DNA of 64,000 bases. It comes from Streptomyces viridochromogenes DSM 40736. Lineage in GTDB: Bacteria; Actinomycetota; Actinomycetes; Streptomycetales; Streptomycetaceae. Below are positions 23,283 through 35,052 of the stretch, one piece after another; positions within the stretch are counted from its first letter, which is position 1; each line of letters opens with the position of its first letter. A program made the position numbers and the translations under genes. The stretch covers positions 481,943 through 545,942 of the forward strand of contig NZ_GG657757.1 in the NCBI RefSeq assembly GCF_000158955.1. The letters are read 5' to 3'. The notes below the pieces were generated by a model. The model did no database searches. It had not been told where the DNA came from and saw nothing but the letters and a program-made list of their open reading frames with translations.

Positions 23283-25832
23283 GTGAGTGACATGTCGTCT
23301 GCGAACCAGCACGGGCCGCTCGGAGCGAGTGCTTCTGCGATCAGCGGGAGCCCCAGCGGGGTGGAGTCCGCCGACGCGACGGCGGTGGTCACCGCCGCGG
23401 GAACGATCATCGGCTGGACCTCGGGCGCGGAGGAACTCCTCGGGTATGCGGCCAAGGAGGTGGCCGGCCGGTCCGGTGCGTTTCTGCTGGCCGCGCCCGA
23501 GGACCGCGCGCGGACCGCCAGGACCGTCGAGCGGTGCCGAACAGGGCCGGGATGGAGCGGCGTGATCGCGGTCCGGCGCCGGGACGGCCGAACCATCGAG
23601 GTGGCCCTCCGCGTCTCCGCCGCGTTCCGCATGGAGGGTCACGAGTGCTTCCTCGTCTCCGGCCGGGAGCGGCGCCCCGAATGGACGGTCGGCCAGTCCG
23701 TGCTCGACGGCTTCCTGACCCGCTCGCCGATCGGTATGGCGGTCATGAGCACGGATCTGCGCTACGTCTGGCTGAACGACACCCTGGAAAGCTTCGGCGG
23801 CGTGCCCCGCGAGCAGCGGCTGGGGTGCCGGCTCAGCGAGGTGGTCCCCGGGCTGCAGGGCGAGACGATCGAGGCTCTGATGCAGAGCGTGCTGGACACG
23901 GGCGTCCCAGTGATCGACTACGAGTACCAGGGCTGGAGCTGGGCCGACCCGCACCGGCGCCACGCGTACTCCACGTCCTTCTTCCCCCTGGTCGACGCCG
24001 AGGAGTCCATCGCCGGCGTGTGCTACATGGTCACCGACGTCACCGATCGCTGGAACGCCCAGCAGCGCCTGGCCCTGATGAACGACGCCGGGGCCCGGAT
24101 CGGCAGCACACTGGACGTCGCGCGCACAGCTCAGGAGCTCGCCGATCTGGCGGTGCCGCGCTTCGCCGACTTCGTCATCGTCGACCTGCTGGAGTCGGTG
24201 CTCAGCACCGACCTGCCGGTGCCCGCACCGCCCGGCGACAAGCCGAAGATGCGCCGTGCCGGGATGCAGTCGATCCGGGAGGGCTGCCCGGAGGCCGTCG
24301 TCCAGGTCGCGGACCCCGTGGGCTTCACCACGCCCCACTACGACGCCAGCCACATGTTCCACGGGGAGGCCGTGTTCATCCCGGTTCTCGACCCGTTCGA
24401 TCCGGTATGGGTGGTCGAACAACCGGAGCGAGCGGCGAACATCCGGGAGTTCGGGCTGCACACCCTCATCTCGGTGCCCCTGCGCGCCAGGGAGACCGTC
24501 CTGGGCGTGGCGACCTTCATGCGGTCGGAGAACCTGGCCTCCTTCGAGCAGGACGACCTGCTGCTGGCCCAGGAGCTCGTCGCCAGAGCGGCGGTGTGCA
24601 TCGACAACGCTCGCCGCTACAGCCGCGAGCATGCCACGGCCCTCGCGCTGCAGCGGAGCCTGCTCCCGCAGACCCTCGTCGACAGTCCGGTCCTGGAGGT
24701 GGCCTCCGCCTATCTCCCCGCGGACGTGAAGGGGGGTGTCGGAGGCGACTGGTTCGACGTCCTCGCCCTGTCCGGCGGCCGGGTCGCCCTGGTCGTGGGA
24801 GACGTGGTCGGGCACGGCATCACCGCGGCGGCGGCCATGGGACGGCTGCGCACCGCCGTGCACACCCTCGCGGACATGGACCTGCCGCCGGCAGAGCTGC
24901 TGGCCCACCTCGACGACCTGGTGATACGCCTCACCGACGAGGACCCCGACGCCGAGCCCACCGGCACCGCCGTGCTCGGGGCGACCTGCCTGTACGCGGT
25001 CTACGACCCGGTGACGCGGCACTGCGAACTGTCGAGGGCCGGGCATCCGCCTCCCGTCGTGGTCCTGCCCGACGGCACGGTGAGCTTTCCCGACCTGCCG
25101 GTCGGCCCGCCCCTCGGCCTGGGCGGCCTGCCCTTCGAGACAGCCGATCTGGAGGTGCCCGAGGGCTGCCTCATCGGCTTCTACACCGACGGTCTCGTCC
25201 AGGCCGCGGACCGGGACGTCGATGTCGGGATGTCCCGTCTGGGACGCGCTCTCGCCCAGACCGGCCTGGGGCTCCAGGAGCTGTGCGACGCGGCAGTCGA
25301 GCGGCTGCTCCCCGGCCCCCAGCCCGATGATGTGGCCCTCCTGCTCGCCCGCCCCCATCCCCTCACCGCCGACCAGGTCGTGACCTGGGACGTTCCACCG
25401 GACCCCGCGGCCGTGGCGGCCACCCGGGCCCTCGCGGTCCGGCACCTCCAAAGCTGGGGCATGGGGGAACTGGCCATGACCGCCGAGCTGATCATCAGCG
25501 AGCTGGTCACGAACGCCATCCGCCACGCGTCCGGACCGATCAGGCTCAGGCTGCTCCGCCAGCCCGTCCTGGTCTGCGAGGTGTCCGACGCCAGCAGCAC
25601 CTCCCCGCGGCTGAGGCACCCGCGCACCACCGACGAGGGCGGCCGCGGCCTCTTCCTGGTCGCCCAGCTCGCCCGCCGCTGGGGCACTCGGTACACCGCC
25701 GAGGGCAAGATCATCTGGGCCGAGCAGGATCTGCCGGTCGCCACCGTGGATCACCCGGCCTCAGCACGCCGCGAACCCTGGCGGTCGCACACCACCGACC
25801 GCGACAAGGCCGAGCACCTCTTCAAGGGCTGA
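23283..25832 (+). CDS. SpoIIE-type PP2C phosphatase with PAS, GAF and anti-sigma kinase domains (second copy)
   Basis: This 849-residue paralogue of the protein at 5418-7847 has the same domain order: PAS (about 25-135; GYAAKEVAGRSGAFLLAA), PAS (about 145-265; MSTDLRYVWLNDTLESFGGV), GAF (about 275-450), SpoIIE/PP2C (about 465-690; GVGGDWFDVLALSGG, VVGDVVGHG, FYTDGLVQ) and an RsbW-like ATPase (about 700-825; ELVTNAIRHA, DEGGRGLFLVAQL). It ends in a basic tail (SARREPWRSHTTDRDKAEHL). GTG 23283 and ATG 23292 are both possible starts; neither has a strong ribosome binding site. Likely role: stress-signal-dependent switching of an anti-sigma antagonist. Confidence 0.86.
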   Translation: MSDMSSANQHGPLGASASAISGSPSGVESADATAVVTAAGTIIGWTSGAEELLGYAAKEVAGRSGAFLLAAPEDRARTARTVERCRTGPGWSGVIAVRRRDGRTIEVALRVSAAFRMEGHECFLVSGRERRPEWTVGQSVLDGFLTRSPIGMAVMSTDLRYVWLNDTLESFGGVPREQRLGCRLSEVVPGLQGETIEALMQSVLDTGVPVIDYEYQGWSWADPHRRHAYSTSFFPLVDAEESIAGVCYMVTDVTDRWNAQQRLALMNDAGARIGSTLDVARTAQELADLAVPRFADFVIVDLLESVLSTDLPVPAPPGDKPKMRRAGMQSIREGCPEAVVQVADPVGFTTPHYDASHMFHGEAVFIPVLDPFDPVWVVEQPERAANIREFGLHTLISVPLRARETVLGVATFMRSENLASFEQDDLLLAQELVARAAVCIDNARRYSREHATALALQRSLLPQTLVDSPVLEVASAYLPADVKGGVGGDWFDVLALSGGRVALVVGDVVGHGITAAAAMGRLRTAVHTLADMDLPPAELLAHLDDLVIRLTDEDPDAEPTGTAVLGATCLYAVYDPVTRHCELSRAGHPPPVVVLPDGTVSFPDLPVGPPLGLGGLPFETADLEVPEGCLIGFYTDGLVQAADRDVDVGMSRLGRALAQTGLGLQELCDAAVERLLPGPQPDDVALLLARPHPLTADQVVTWDVPPDPAAVAATRALAVRHLQSWGMGELAMTAELIISELVTNAIRHASGPIRLRLLRQPVLVCEVSDASSTSPRLRHPRTTDEGGRGLFLVAQLARRWGTRYTAEGKIIWAEQDLPVATVDHPASARREPWRSHTTDRDKAEHLFKG

Positions 25833-26065
25833 CGACCGCCGGCGCGGGGCATCCGCCAGGGTGAGGCAGGCAGCGGCACCGCGCAACTGTTGGCCGCCGA
25901 CAGGCGGTTGAGTGACGTCGCGTGACACTGTGAAGGTCAGCATCAGTAGCGCCACAGCGCGCTACGGAAGGCTACGGACCGTCAAGATCGATAACTAGTC
26001 AAACCCAAGCTGACCTGCGAAGCTGGAGGTCAGACGCCCAGATGCTCGTCTCATAGGAGGTTCCA

Positions 26066-27058
26066 GTGAAGATGCTGATCAACGTCCCGGAGACCGTGGT
26101 AGCGGACGCGTTGCGCGGCCTGGCGGCTGCCCACCCGGAGCTGACCGTGGACGTGGAGAACCGGGTGATCGTACGGCGGGACGCCCCCGTGGCCGGAAAG
26201 GTGGGGCTGGTCTCGGGCGGAGGTTCGGGGCACGAGCCGCTGCACGGCGGTTTCGTGGGTCCCGGCATGCTGTCGGCGGCCTGTCCCGGCGAGGTGTTCA
26301 CCTCCCCCGTGCCCGACCAGATGCTGCGCGCGGCCGCCGCCGTGAACAGCGGCGCCGGGGTGCTGTTCATCGTGAAGAACTACACCGGCGACGTGCTCAA
26401 CTTCGACATGGCCGCCGAGCTGGCCGAGGACGAGGGCATTCAGGTCGCGAAGGTACTGGTCAACGATGATGTCGCGGTGACCGACAGCCTCTTCACGGCC
26501 GGTCGGCGCGGCACCGGCGCCACCCTGTTCGTGGAGAAGATCGCGGGCGCTGCCGCCGACGAGGGCCAGCCGCTGGAGCGGGTGGAGGCCATCGCCCGGC
26601 AGGTCAACGAGAACTCCCGCAGCTTCGGTGTCGCACTGAGCGCCTGCAGCACACCGGCCAAGGGCAGCCCCACCTTCGATCTGCCGTCCGGCGAACTGGA
26701 GTTGGGCATCGGCATCCACGGCGAGCCCGGCCGGGAGCGGCGGGCCATGATGACGTCCGGTGAGATCGCCGAAGTCGCCGTCGAGGCGGTGGTGGAGGAT
26801 CTGCAGCCGCGCAACCCCGTCCTGGTCCTCGTCAACGGCATGGGCGCGACGCCCCTGCTCGAGCTGTACGGCTTCAACGCCGAGGTGCACCGGGTGCTGG
26901 AGGCACGCGGTGTTCCCGTGGCCCGGGTCCTGGTGGGCAACTACGTCACCTCCCTGGACATGGCGGGCGCCTCCCTCACCCTGTGCCAGGCAGACGAGGA
27001 GCTGCTGCGCCTGTGGGATGCGCCGGTGAAGACGCCGGGGCTGCGCTGGGGCATGTGA
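26066..27058 (+). CDS. dhaK: Dihydroxyacetone kinase subunit DhaK
   Basis: This 330-residue substrate-binding subunit of PEP-dependent dihydroxyacetone kinase binds dihydroxyacetone covalently through His218, which is present (LELGIGIHGEPG, exactly at 218). The N-terminal GGGSGHEPLHGGFVGPGM loop and IVKNYTGDVLNFDMA motif are intact. Start GTG 26066 follows AGGAGG (26055-26060). It is first gene of dhaK-dhaL-dhaM. The 232-bp upstream gap holds no recognised regulator gene or operator. Confidence 0.93.
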   Translation: MKMLINVPETVVADALRGLAAAHPELTVDVENRVIVRRDAPVAGKVGLVSGGGSGHEPLHGGFVGPGMLSAACPGEVFTSPVPDQMLRAAAAVNSGAGVLFIVKNYTGDVLNFDMAAELAEDEGIQVAKVLVNDDVAVTDSLFTAGRRGTGATLFVEKIAGAAADEGQPLERVEAIARQVNENSRSFGVALSACSTPAKGSPTFDLPSGELELGIGIHGEPGRERRAMMTSGEIAEVAVEAVVEDLQPRNPVLVLVNGMGATPLLELYGFNAEVHRVLEARGVPVARVLVGNYVTSLDMAGASLTLCQADEELLRLWDAPVKTPGLRWGM

Positions 27059-27107
27059 CGCGGAAAGGGTAGACGATCACCACATACCTACCAGGCAAGG
27101 AGATCCA

Positions 27108-27707
27108 GTGCTCGACGCCGATTTCTTCCGCCGTTGGATGACGGTGACCGCCGCGTCCGTGAACCGCGAGGCGGAACGGCTCACCGCCCTCGACTCCCCC
27201 ATCGGGGACGCCGACCACGGCACCAATCTCCAGCGCGGCTTCACCGCCGTGACCGCCGCGCTGGAGAAGGAGGCCCCCGACACCCCCGGCGGGGTCCTGA
27301 CCTTGGCAGGCCGCCAGCTCATCTCGACGGTCGGCGGCGCCTCCGGGCCGCTGTACGGAACGCTGCTGCGCCGTACCGGCAAGGCGCTCGGCGATGCCGC
27401 CGAGGTGAGTGCGGAGCAGCTGGCCGAGGCGCTGCGGGCCGGGGTGGACGCGGTCATGACCCTCGGCGGTGCGGCACCGGGCGACAAGACCATGATCGAC
27501 GCGCTGGTGCCCGCGGTGGACGTGCTCGGCGACTCGTTCGCGGCAGCGCGGACCGCCGCGGAGGAGGGTGCCGTGGCGACGACGCCGCTGCTGGCGCGCA
27601 AGGGCCGGGCGAGCTACCTCGGCGAGCGCAGCATCGGCCATCAGGACCCGGGCGCCACGTCGGCGGCGCTGCTCGTGGCGGGACTCGTGGAGGCCTCCGG
27701 TGAGTGA
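27108..27707 (+). CDS. dhaL: Dihydroxyacetone kinase subunit DhaL (ADP-binding)
   Basis: This 199-residue all-helical nucleotide subunit has the Mg-coordinating motif SPIGDADHGTNLQRGF (about 28-43), the nucleotide-lid glycine motif STVGGASGPLYGTLLRR and GDKTMIDAL. Near the end is the GERSIGHQDPGATSAALL segment that contacts ADP. It transfers phosphate from its tightly bound ATP to dihydroxyacetone on DhaK; the ADP is recharged by DhaM. Start GTG 27108 follows AAGGAGA, and it overlaps dhaM by 8 bases. Confidence 0.93.
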   Translation: MLDADFFRRWMTVTAASVNREAERLTALDSPIGDADHGTNLQRGFTAVTAALEKEAPDTPGGVLTLAGRQLISTVGGASGPLYGTLLRRTGKALGDAAEVSAEQLAEALRAGVDAVMTLGGAAPGDKTMIDALVPAVDVLGDSFAAARTAAEEGAVATTPLLARKGRASYLGERSIGHQDPGATSAALLVAGLVEASGE

Positions 27708-28110
27708 CGAGCGGCTCGTGGGAATCGTGCTGGTGTCGCACAGCGCGGAGGTGGCCTCGTCGGTCGCCGCGCTGGCCAAGGGGCTCGCGGGAGGCGGGTC
27801 GGCGGTGCCCGTCGCCGCGGCGGGCGGCACCGAGAGCGGCGGGCTCGGCACCAGCGCCGAACTGATCGCCGCGGCGGCCGCGGCCGTCGATCGCGGCGCC
27901 GGCGTCGCCGTCCTCACCGACCTGGGCAGCGCCGTGCTGACCGTGAAGGCGCTGCTCGCGGAGGGGGACGAACTCCCGGAGCAGACGCGGCTGGTGGACG
28001 CGCCGTTCGTGGAGGGAGCCGTGGCCGCGGTCGTCACGGCGGCCACCGGGGCCGACCTGGCGGCGGTGGAAGCGGCTTCCACGGACGCGTACACGTACCG
28101 GAAGGTGTGA
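27700..28110 (+). CDS. dhaM: Dihydroxyacetone kinase phosphotransfer subunit DhaM
   Basis: This 136-residue EIIA-mannose-type protein has the phosphorylated His in GIVLVSHSAEVASSVAAL (about residue 14). GGGLGTS-like TESGGLGTSAELI binds the partner loop, and VAVLTDLGSAVLT is the conserved strand. It carries only the EIIA-like domain, without the HPr and EI-like domains of E. coli DhaM, so it must take phosphate from general HPr of the PTS. Start GTG 27700 overlaps dhaL. Confidence 0.9.
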   Translation: MSDERLVGIVLVSHSAEVASSVAALAKGLAGGGSAVPVAAAGGTESGGLGTSAELIAAAAAAVDRGAGVAVLTDLGSAVLTVKALLAEGDELPEQTRLVDAPFVEGAVAAVVTAATGADLAAVEAASTDAYTYRKV

Positions 28111-28114
28111 GACA

Positions 28115-28171
28115 GGGAGCGGCGCCCGAGGCCGAAGTGGCCCCGCCGCCACACGCCCCGGGGCCGCTCCC
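28115..28171 (+). terminator. Likely terminator after dhaKLM
   Basis: GGGAGCGGC (28115-28123) pairs perfectly with GCCGCTCCC (28163-28171) directly after the dhaM stop. The long loop contains further GC-rich pairing. It lies between convergent genes. A second small hairpin (GCCCGGG / CCCGGGC, about 28189-28211) overlaps the end of the opposite gene. Confidence 0.5.
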
Positions 28172-28198
28172 GCCCCCTCCCCCTGAAAGCCCGGGTCT

Positions 28199-28969
28199 TC
28201 ATTCCCGGGCCTCGGGCGTCATCCCCGGGTTTCCGGCACGCCGCTGACGCCCCGTCACCCCATCAGGGCGGTCGACGAACTCCCGCGCCAGCCGCTCCCC
28301 CGTCGCCACCGCTGCCGCGCGGTCCTCGATGGGTGACACGCGGGCGTTCTTGAAGACGATGTAAGTGACGCCGGACCGTGCGCCACCGCCGTGCGGGTCG
28401 GGGCGGATACCCAGTGCCTTGGCGGTCGCGTAGGACGCCTCCCCAATGATGTTCCGCGGACCCGTGTCGCCGACGACCGCGTACCGCACGCGGTCGCGGT
28501 ACACGACGGCCACGACCGAACCGCCGCCCACACCGTGGTCCCGGTAGTCCCAGATGCGGCTCGGGGCGGGCACGACGATGAAGGGGAGCCGCTCGGCGTT
28601 CAGCGGGCGGCCGTTCGACTGCGCATAGGACGTACTGGCGGAGAAGTGCGGGTCCGTGCGCCGGTTGCAGCGGGAGCCGGGGCGGCCGTCGCAGTCGATG
28701 TCCATGTCGGCCTTCCAGAACACGGCGTCATCAGTGCCGCAGATCGGGATCTTCGCGGGTGCGCCGTTGTCGCTGCGGTACCGGCCGCGGGAGACGCGAG
28801 CGCAGTCCCGGACCTCGGCCAGCAGGTCGACGGCGCTGACGGGGCCCTCGCGCCACTCCACACGCCGGGCGTGCGCCTGGGGGCGGTCCCGGTGCGTTCC
28901 GGCGGGAAGCGTCGTCGGGGCCAGCAGGGCGGCGCCGGCCACGGCCAGTGTGAGCGACTGGGCATGCAC
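28199..28969 (-). CDS. Secreted GH75-type chitosanase
   Basis: This protein of about 256 residues has an N-terminal hydrophobic export segment (SLTLAVAGAALLAPTTLPAG). Its body matches fungal-type GH75 endo-chitosanases: FWKADMDIDCDGRPGS with the DIDCDG metal/catalytic loop, FSASTSYAQSNGRPLNAERL, PFIVVP, and VVYRDRVRYAVVGDTGP followed by GEASYATAKALGI. It would cut deacetylated chitin outside the cell. Start GTG 28969 has GAGGAGAGG upstream. A GTG at 29005 would give a more basic signal n-region (RFPRRGPR) and is an alternative. It is divergent from an FN3 protein, with a DasR-like box between. Confidence 0.8.
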   Translation of the reverse strand: MHAQSLTLAVAGAALLAPTTLPAGTHRDRPQAHARRVEWREGPVSAVDLLAEVRDCARVSRGRYRSDNGAPAKIPICGTDDAVFWKADMDIDCDGRPGSRCNRRTDPHFSASTSYAQSNGRPLNAERLPFIVVPAPSRIWDYRDHGVGGGSVVAVVYRDRVRYAVVGDTGPRNIIGEASYATAKALGIRPDPHGGGARSGVTYIVFKNARVSPIEDRAAAVATGERLAREFVDRPDGVTGRQRRAGNPGMTPEARE

Positions 28970-29090
28970 GATGCGGGGTCCTCTCCTCGGAAACCTGACG
29001 GGCACTCAGGCCCATCTGTTCCCGGGGTGATCACCGAGCCACCTCTGGAGGGCCGGACGGCCCAAGGGCCCAGGCCCCCGGCAGGGGCCC

Positions 29091-29122
29091 GGGGCCTGAG
29101 TCCGCGTGAGGACTCGGGCCCC
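29091..29122. other. Strong GC hairpin in the chitosanase / FN3 intergenic region
   Basis: GGGGCCTGAGTCC (29091-29103) pairs with GGACTCGGGCCCC (29110-29122) with one mismatch and a 6-base loop. It sits inside a 374-bp gap between divergent genes, so it is not an ordinary end-of-gene terminator. It may be a leader structure of the chitosanase transcript or an insulating terminator. Confidence 0.45.
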
Positions 29123-29302
29123 CGGCCACCAGTGCCGACGCGGGATCTGCGACGACAGCGGTCCGCGCGACAGGCTCGAACTCCTCGCCGTCCGCCAGGA
29201 GTTCGGCCGTGAGGGCTTCAGCATACGTAACTCTTCCGGGTGGTCACGAACAGCGGGGGGTGACACTCGCCTCTTGATGTGATCACGCCAGCCGGGCCAT
29301 AT

Positions 29303-29314
29303 TGGTCCGGACCA
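29303..29314. promoter_or_regulatory. DasR-like (dre) palindrome TGGTCCGGACCA
   Basis: A perfect 12-bp palindrome lies 29 bp upstream of the FN3 gene start. It differs from the DasR core TGGTCTAGACCA only in the two central bases. DasR represses chitin and aminosugar genes in Streptomyces and is released by glucosamine-6-phosphate. A chitosanase divergent from this site makes the match biologically sensible. Confidence 0.55.
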
Positions 29315-29343
29315 TTCCCGAGTGCCGTCCGGGAGGCAGTGCC

Positions 29344-30336
29344 GTGCGACGCGTCCTCGTTCCCGTCACCGCTGCTCTCCCCCGGTTCGTCGCGCTCTGC
29401 GGAGTCCTCGCGCTGATCACCTCCTGCGGCCGTGCCGGTGCGCAGGCGCGGGACGGCGGTGGTGGGCCCGGGGCGCCGACGGGCGTCACCGCTGCGGCGG
29501 GCAGCGCGACGAGCGTGCACGTCATGTGGAACGCGACCGCGCGGGCCGAGGTCTACGAGGTGTACCGCGGCACCAGGAAGGTCGAAGAGGTGCCAGGTTC
29601 GCAGCACATGGTGGATGTCACCAGGCTCCGGCCTGCCACGGTGTATGTCTTCAGGGTGCGGGCGCGGGCCGCCGACGGGCGGCTCGGGCCGCCCAGCCGC
29701 GGGGTACGCGCGAGAACACCGGCGGCCGTCGCGGACGACCGCTCCGCACCCACCCGTCCGCGGGCGGCTGCCGGCCGCGCCGTCGGCGGACGTGCGGTCC
29801 AGCTGTCCTGGTCCGCCTCGACGGACGACCGGGGCGTGGTGTCGTACGACATCCACCAGGGCGGCACGAAGATCCACAGCGTGGGCGGGAACCAGACGGC
29901 CACCGTGGTGACTGGGCTGCGACCCGGCACGTCCTACGCGTTCACCGTCCGGGCCAGGGACGCGGCCGGAAACGCCTCCCCCGCCGGTACCGCCGTCCGG
30001 GTCACCACTGCGGGTACGGACGACGGGCGCGCCACGGCCCCCACCGGCTTCCGGGCGACGAGCCACCGCGAGGACCGCGCCTACTACGTCGACCTGAGCT
30101 GGGTGCCGCCCCGCCTCGACGGCGAGATCGCCGAGTACCAGATCCACCTGGACGGCCGGCCGGCCACGTCCCTCGTCTTCGGCGGGAGCGCCCCACGCGA
30201 CCACGCGACGTACAGCTTCTACGCGGGACGGGCCTCCGGCGTCACCCATCGGGTCCGGATCCGGGCGATGCTGCCGGACGGCACGTGGGGCGGCTTCTCG
30301 GCGGAGCGGACCGTGACGACCGGCGCGCGGGGGTGA
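29344..30336 (+). CDS. Secreted lipoprotein-like protein with three fibronectin type III domains
   Basis: This 330-residue exported protein has a signal peptide ending in a lipobox-like LITSC (about 24-29; VPVTAALPRFVALCGVLALI). Three FN3 domains follow (about 45-130, 145-230 and 240-330). The repeats are recognised by GAPTGVTAAAGSATSVHVMW, RAVQLSWSASTDDRGVVSYD and YYVDLSWVPPRLDGEIAEYQ. No catalytic domain is present, so it may bind polysaccharide or act as a spacer or adhesion module. Start GTG 29344, with GGGAGG 7 bp upstream. It is divergent from the chitosanase, and shared chitin/chitosan regulation is plausible. Confidence 0.8.
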   Translation: MRRVLVPVTAALPRFVALCGVLALITSCGRAGAQARDGGGGPGAPTGVTAAAGSATSVHVMWNATARAEVYEVYRGTRKVEEVPGSQHMVDVTRLRPATVYVFRVRARAADGRLGPPSRGVRARTPAAVADDRSAPTRPRAAAGRAVGGRAVQLSWSASTDDRGVVSYDIHQGGTKIHSVGGNQTATVVTGLRPGTSYAFTVRARDAAGNASPAGTAVRVTTAGTDDGRATAPTGFRATSHREDRAYYVDLSWVPPRLDGEIAEYQIHLDGRPATSLVFGGSAPRDHATYSFYAGRASGVTHRVRIRAMLPDGTWGGFSAERTVTTGARG

Positions 30337-30520
30337 CGCCGCGGCCGGAGGGGTCCCGTCCCGCATCGGCCGGCCGAAGGAACCCGTCACCTGCACGGGG
30401 GCGCCCGGCGTGCGGCCCGGCCCGGGGGCGCCTTGGCTGACTGCGAGGCAGCACGGGCGTTCCCGACCCTCGGCGGCTCAAGGGATGTACCGCCGACCGT
30501 GCCGCCGGAGGGCAGTCAAC

Positions 30521-31066
30521 ATGCGCAACTCTTCGCCAGTTCTCCGCTCCGGCCTGACCGTGGCAGCCGCCGCGCTGCCTCTCGCCCTGGCCGCCGTGCC
30601 CGCTGCCGCCGGCCCCGGCATCTCCGTCAGCACCACGGGTTCGACGGTGTCGGTCACCACCAGCTCCTGCACCCAGGTCAACGGCAGCTGGGGCACCGCC
30701 TCGCTCCTCACCAGCAGCCAGGGCAGCTTCGCCCAGGGGCGCCAGGTGACCCTCTCGGGGACGTCCACCAGCCAATCCGCCGCCTGGTCGAACGTCTCCC
30801 CGGGCACGTTCACGGTCATCGTCATCTGCTCGGACGGCACCACGGCGGGCACCCAGTCCGTCGTCGTCTCCCCGGCTCCCACGCCGTCGAGGTCCCCGTC
30901 CCCCACGGCCTCCGCCTCGCCGTCGCGCGGTGTCATGGGCGGGGTCGGCGGTTCCGCGACGGAGTACGGCACGGTCACGCTGGTGGCGGGCGGCACGCTG
31001 GTCGGGGCGGGCCTCCTCGGGACGGCCTGGTATCTGCGCCGGCGCAACAAGCCGTACCGGCTCTGA
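30521..31066 (+). CDS. Small surface-anchored protein of unknown function
   Basis: This 181-residue protein has a signal peptide (SGLTVAAAALPLALAAVPAA, about 10-30) and a beta-rich mature part with two Cys (TTSSCTQ, VIVICSDG) that could form a disulfide. A Pro/Ser/Thr-rich linker follows (PAPTPSRSPSPTASASPSR). A C-terminal membrane helix (VTLVAGGTLVGAGLLGTAWY) ends in a basic tail RRRNKPYRL. The layout is like sortase substrates, but no LPxTG-type motif is visible, so the protein is probably membrane-tethered. GGAGGG lies before ATG 30521. No function can be assigned. Confidence 0.72.
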   Translation: MRNSSPVLRSGLTVAAAALPLALAAVPAAAGPGISVSTTGSTVSVTTSSCTQVNGSWGTASLLTSSQGSFAQGRQVTLSGTSTSQSAAWSNVSPGTFTVIVICSDGTTAGTQSVVVSPAPTPSRSPSPTASASPSRGVMGGVGGSATEYGTVTLVAGGTLVGAGLLGTAWYLRRRNKPYRL

Positions 31067-31074
31067 CCGGTACG

Positions 31075-31122
31075 GACGGCGGCCCGCCCTCCCGAAGCGC
31101 TCCGGTCGGGCGGGCCGCCGTC
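31075..31122. terminator. Bidirectional terminator (14-bp perfect stem)
   Basis: GACGGCGGCCCGCC (31075-31088) pairs perfectly with GGCGGGCCGCCGTC (31109-31122) around a 20-base loop, between the stop of the surface protein gene and the end of the convergent padR gene. Confidence 0.8.
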
Positions 31123-31172
31123 ACGTCGTGGTCACCGGGCGGACCGGGCCGCCGTTCAGGAGTTCGTCGTGG

Positions 31173-31733
31173 TCAGGCCGTGCGGGGCGGGTCCGCGTCC
31201 GGGAGTTCGGGGAAATCCGCCAGGGCGCGCCTGAGCCACTGGGTCCAGAACGTCTCCAGGTCGATACCGGCCTGGAGCACGAGGTGCCGCAGCCGGTCCT
31301 CGGTTCCGTCCCGCCCGGGCGGGAAGTCCCGCTTCTCGATCTCCTGGTACTCCGCCAGCTGCCGCTCGTGCAGCTCCAGATGGCGTCGCAGATCCGCTTC
31401 CAGGCCCGCCGTGCCGACCACGGCCGCCGCCCTCAGCCGCAGCAGCAGCGCGTCCCGGTGCGGCTTGGGGTCCTGGGAGGCGGCCGTCCAGCGGGCCAGT
31501 TCGGCGCGGCCCGCCGGCAGGACCTCGTAGCTCTTCTTCTGCCCGCGGGCCGGCGCTTGTGCCGGCAGGGCCCGGATCAGGCCGTCGGTCTCCAGCTTTC
31601 CCAGCTCGCGATAGATCTGCTGGTGCGTCGCGGACCAGAAGTAGCCGATCGACCGGTCGAACCGGCGGGTCAGTTCCAGTCCGGACGACGGCTTCTCCAG
31701 AAGGGCGACGAGGATCGCGTGCGGGAGTGACAT
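31173..31733 (-). CDS. PadR-family regulator linked to fadH
   Basis: This 186-residue PadR regulator has an N-terminal winged helix (LPHAILVALLEKPSSGLELT, FWSATHQQIYRELGKLETDG, wing KKSYEVLPAGRAEL). A C-terminal helical dimerisation domain (PadR_C/Vir-like, about 90-180) includes HLELHERQLAEYQEIEKRDF. It lies 32 bp downstream of fadH on the same strand, so it is probably cotranscribed and controls that operon. The 20-bp palindrome in the fadH promoter at 33835-33854 is the obvious operator candidate. Start ATG 31733; an in-frame ATG at 31742 is possible. Confidence 0.84.
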   Translation of the reverse strand: MSLPHAILVALLEKPSSGLELTRRFDRSIGYFWSATHQQIYRELGKLETDGLIRALPAQAPARGQKKSYEVLPAGRAELARWTAASQDPKPHRDALLLRLRAAAVVGTAGLEADLRRHLELHERQLAEYQEIEKRDFPPGRDGTEDRLRHLVLQAGIDLETFWTQWLRRALADFPELPDADPPRTA

Positions 31734-31765
31734 GCCAGCCATCCTAGGGACGGGCCGCAGGGCCC

Positions 31766-35045
<3,280 letters not shown>

Positions 35046-35052
35046 GGGGCGG

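Noticed and set aside
22572..25754. Very long open frame antisense to the second SpoIIE-type gene
   Set aside because: A by-product of high GC codon usage. Only the end encoding the MarR protein has family sequence; the rest is low-complexity.
25833..26065. Possible regulator gene or operator upstream of dhaKLM
   Set aside because: No conserved short protein and no convincing palindrome; probably just the dha promoter.
27500..28155. Arg-rich open frames over dhaL and dhaM
   Set aside because: Frame shadows of well-conserved DhaL and DhaM.
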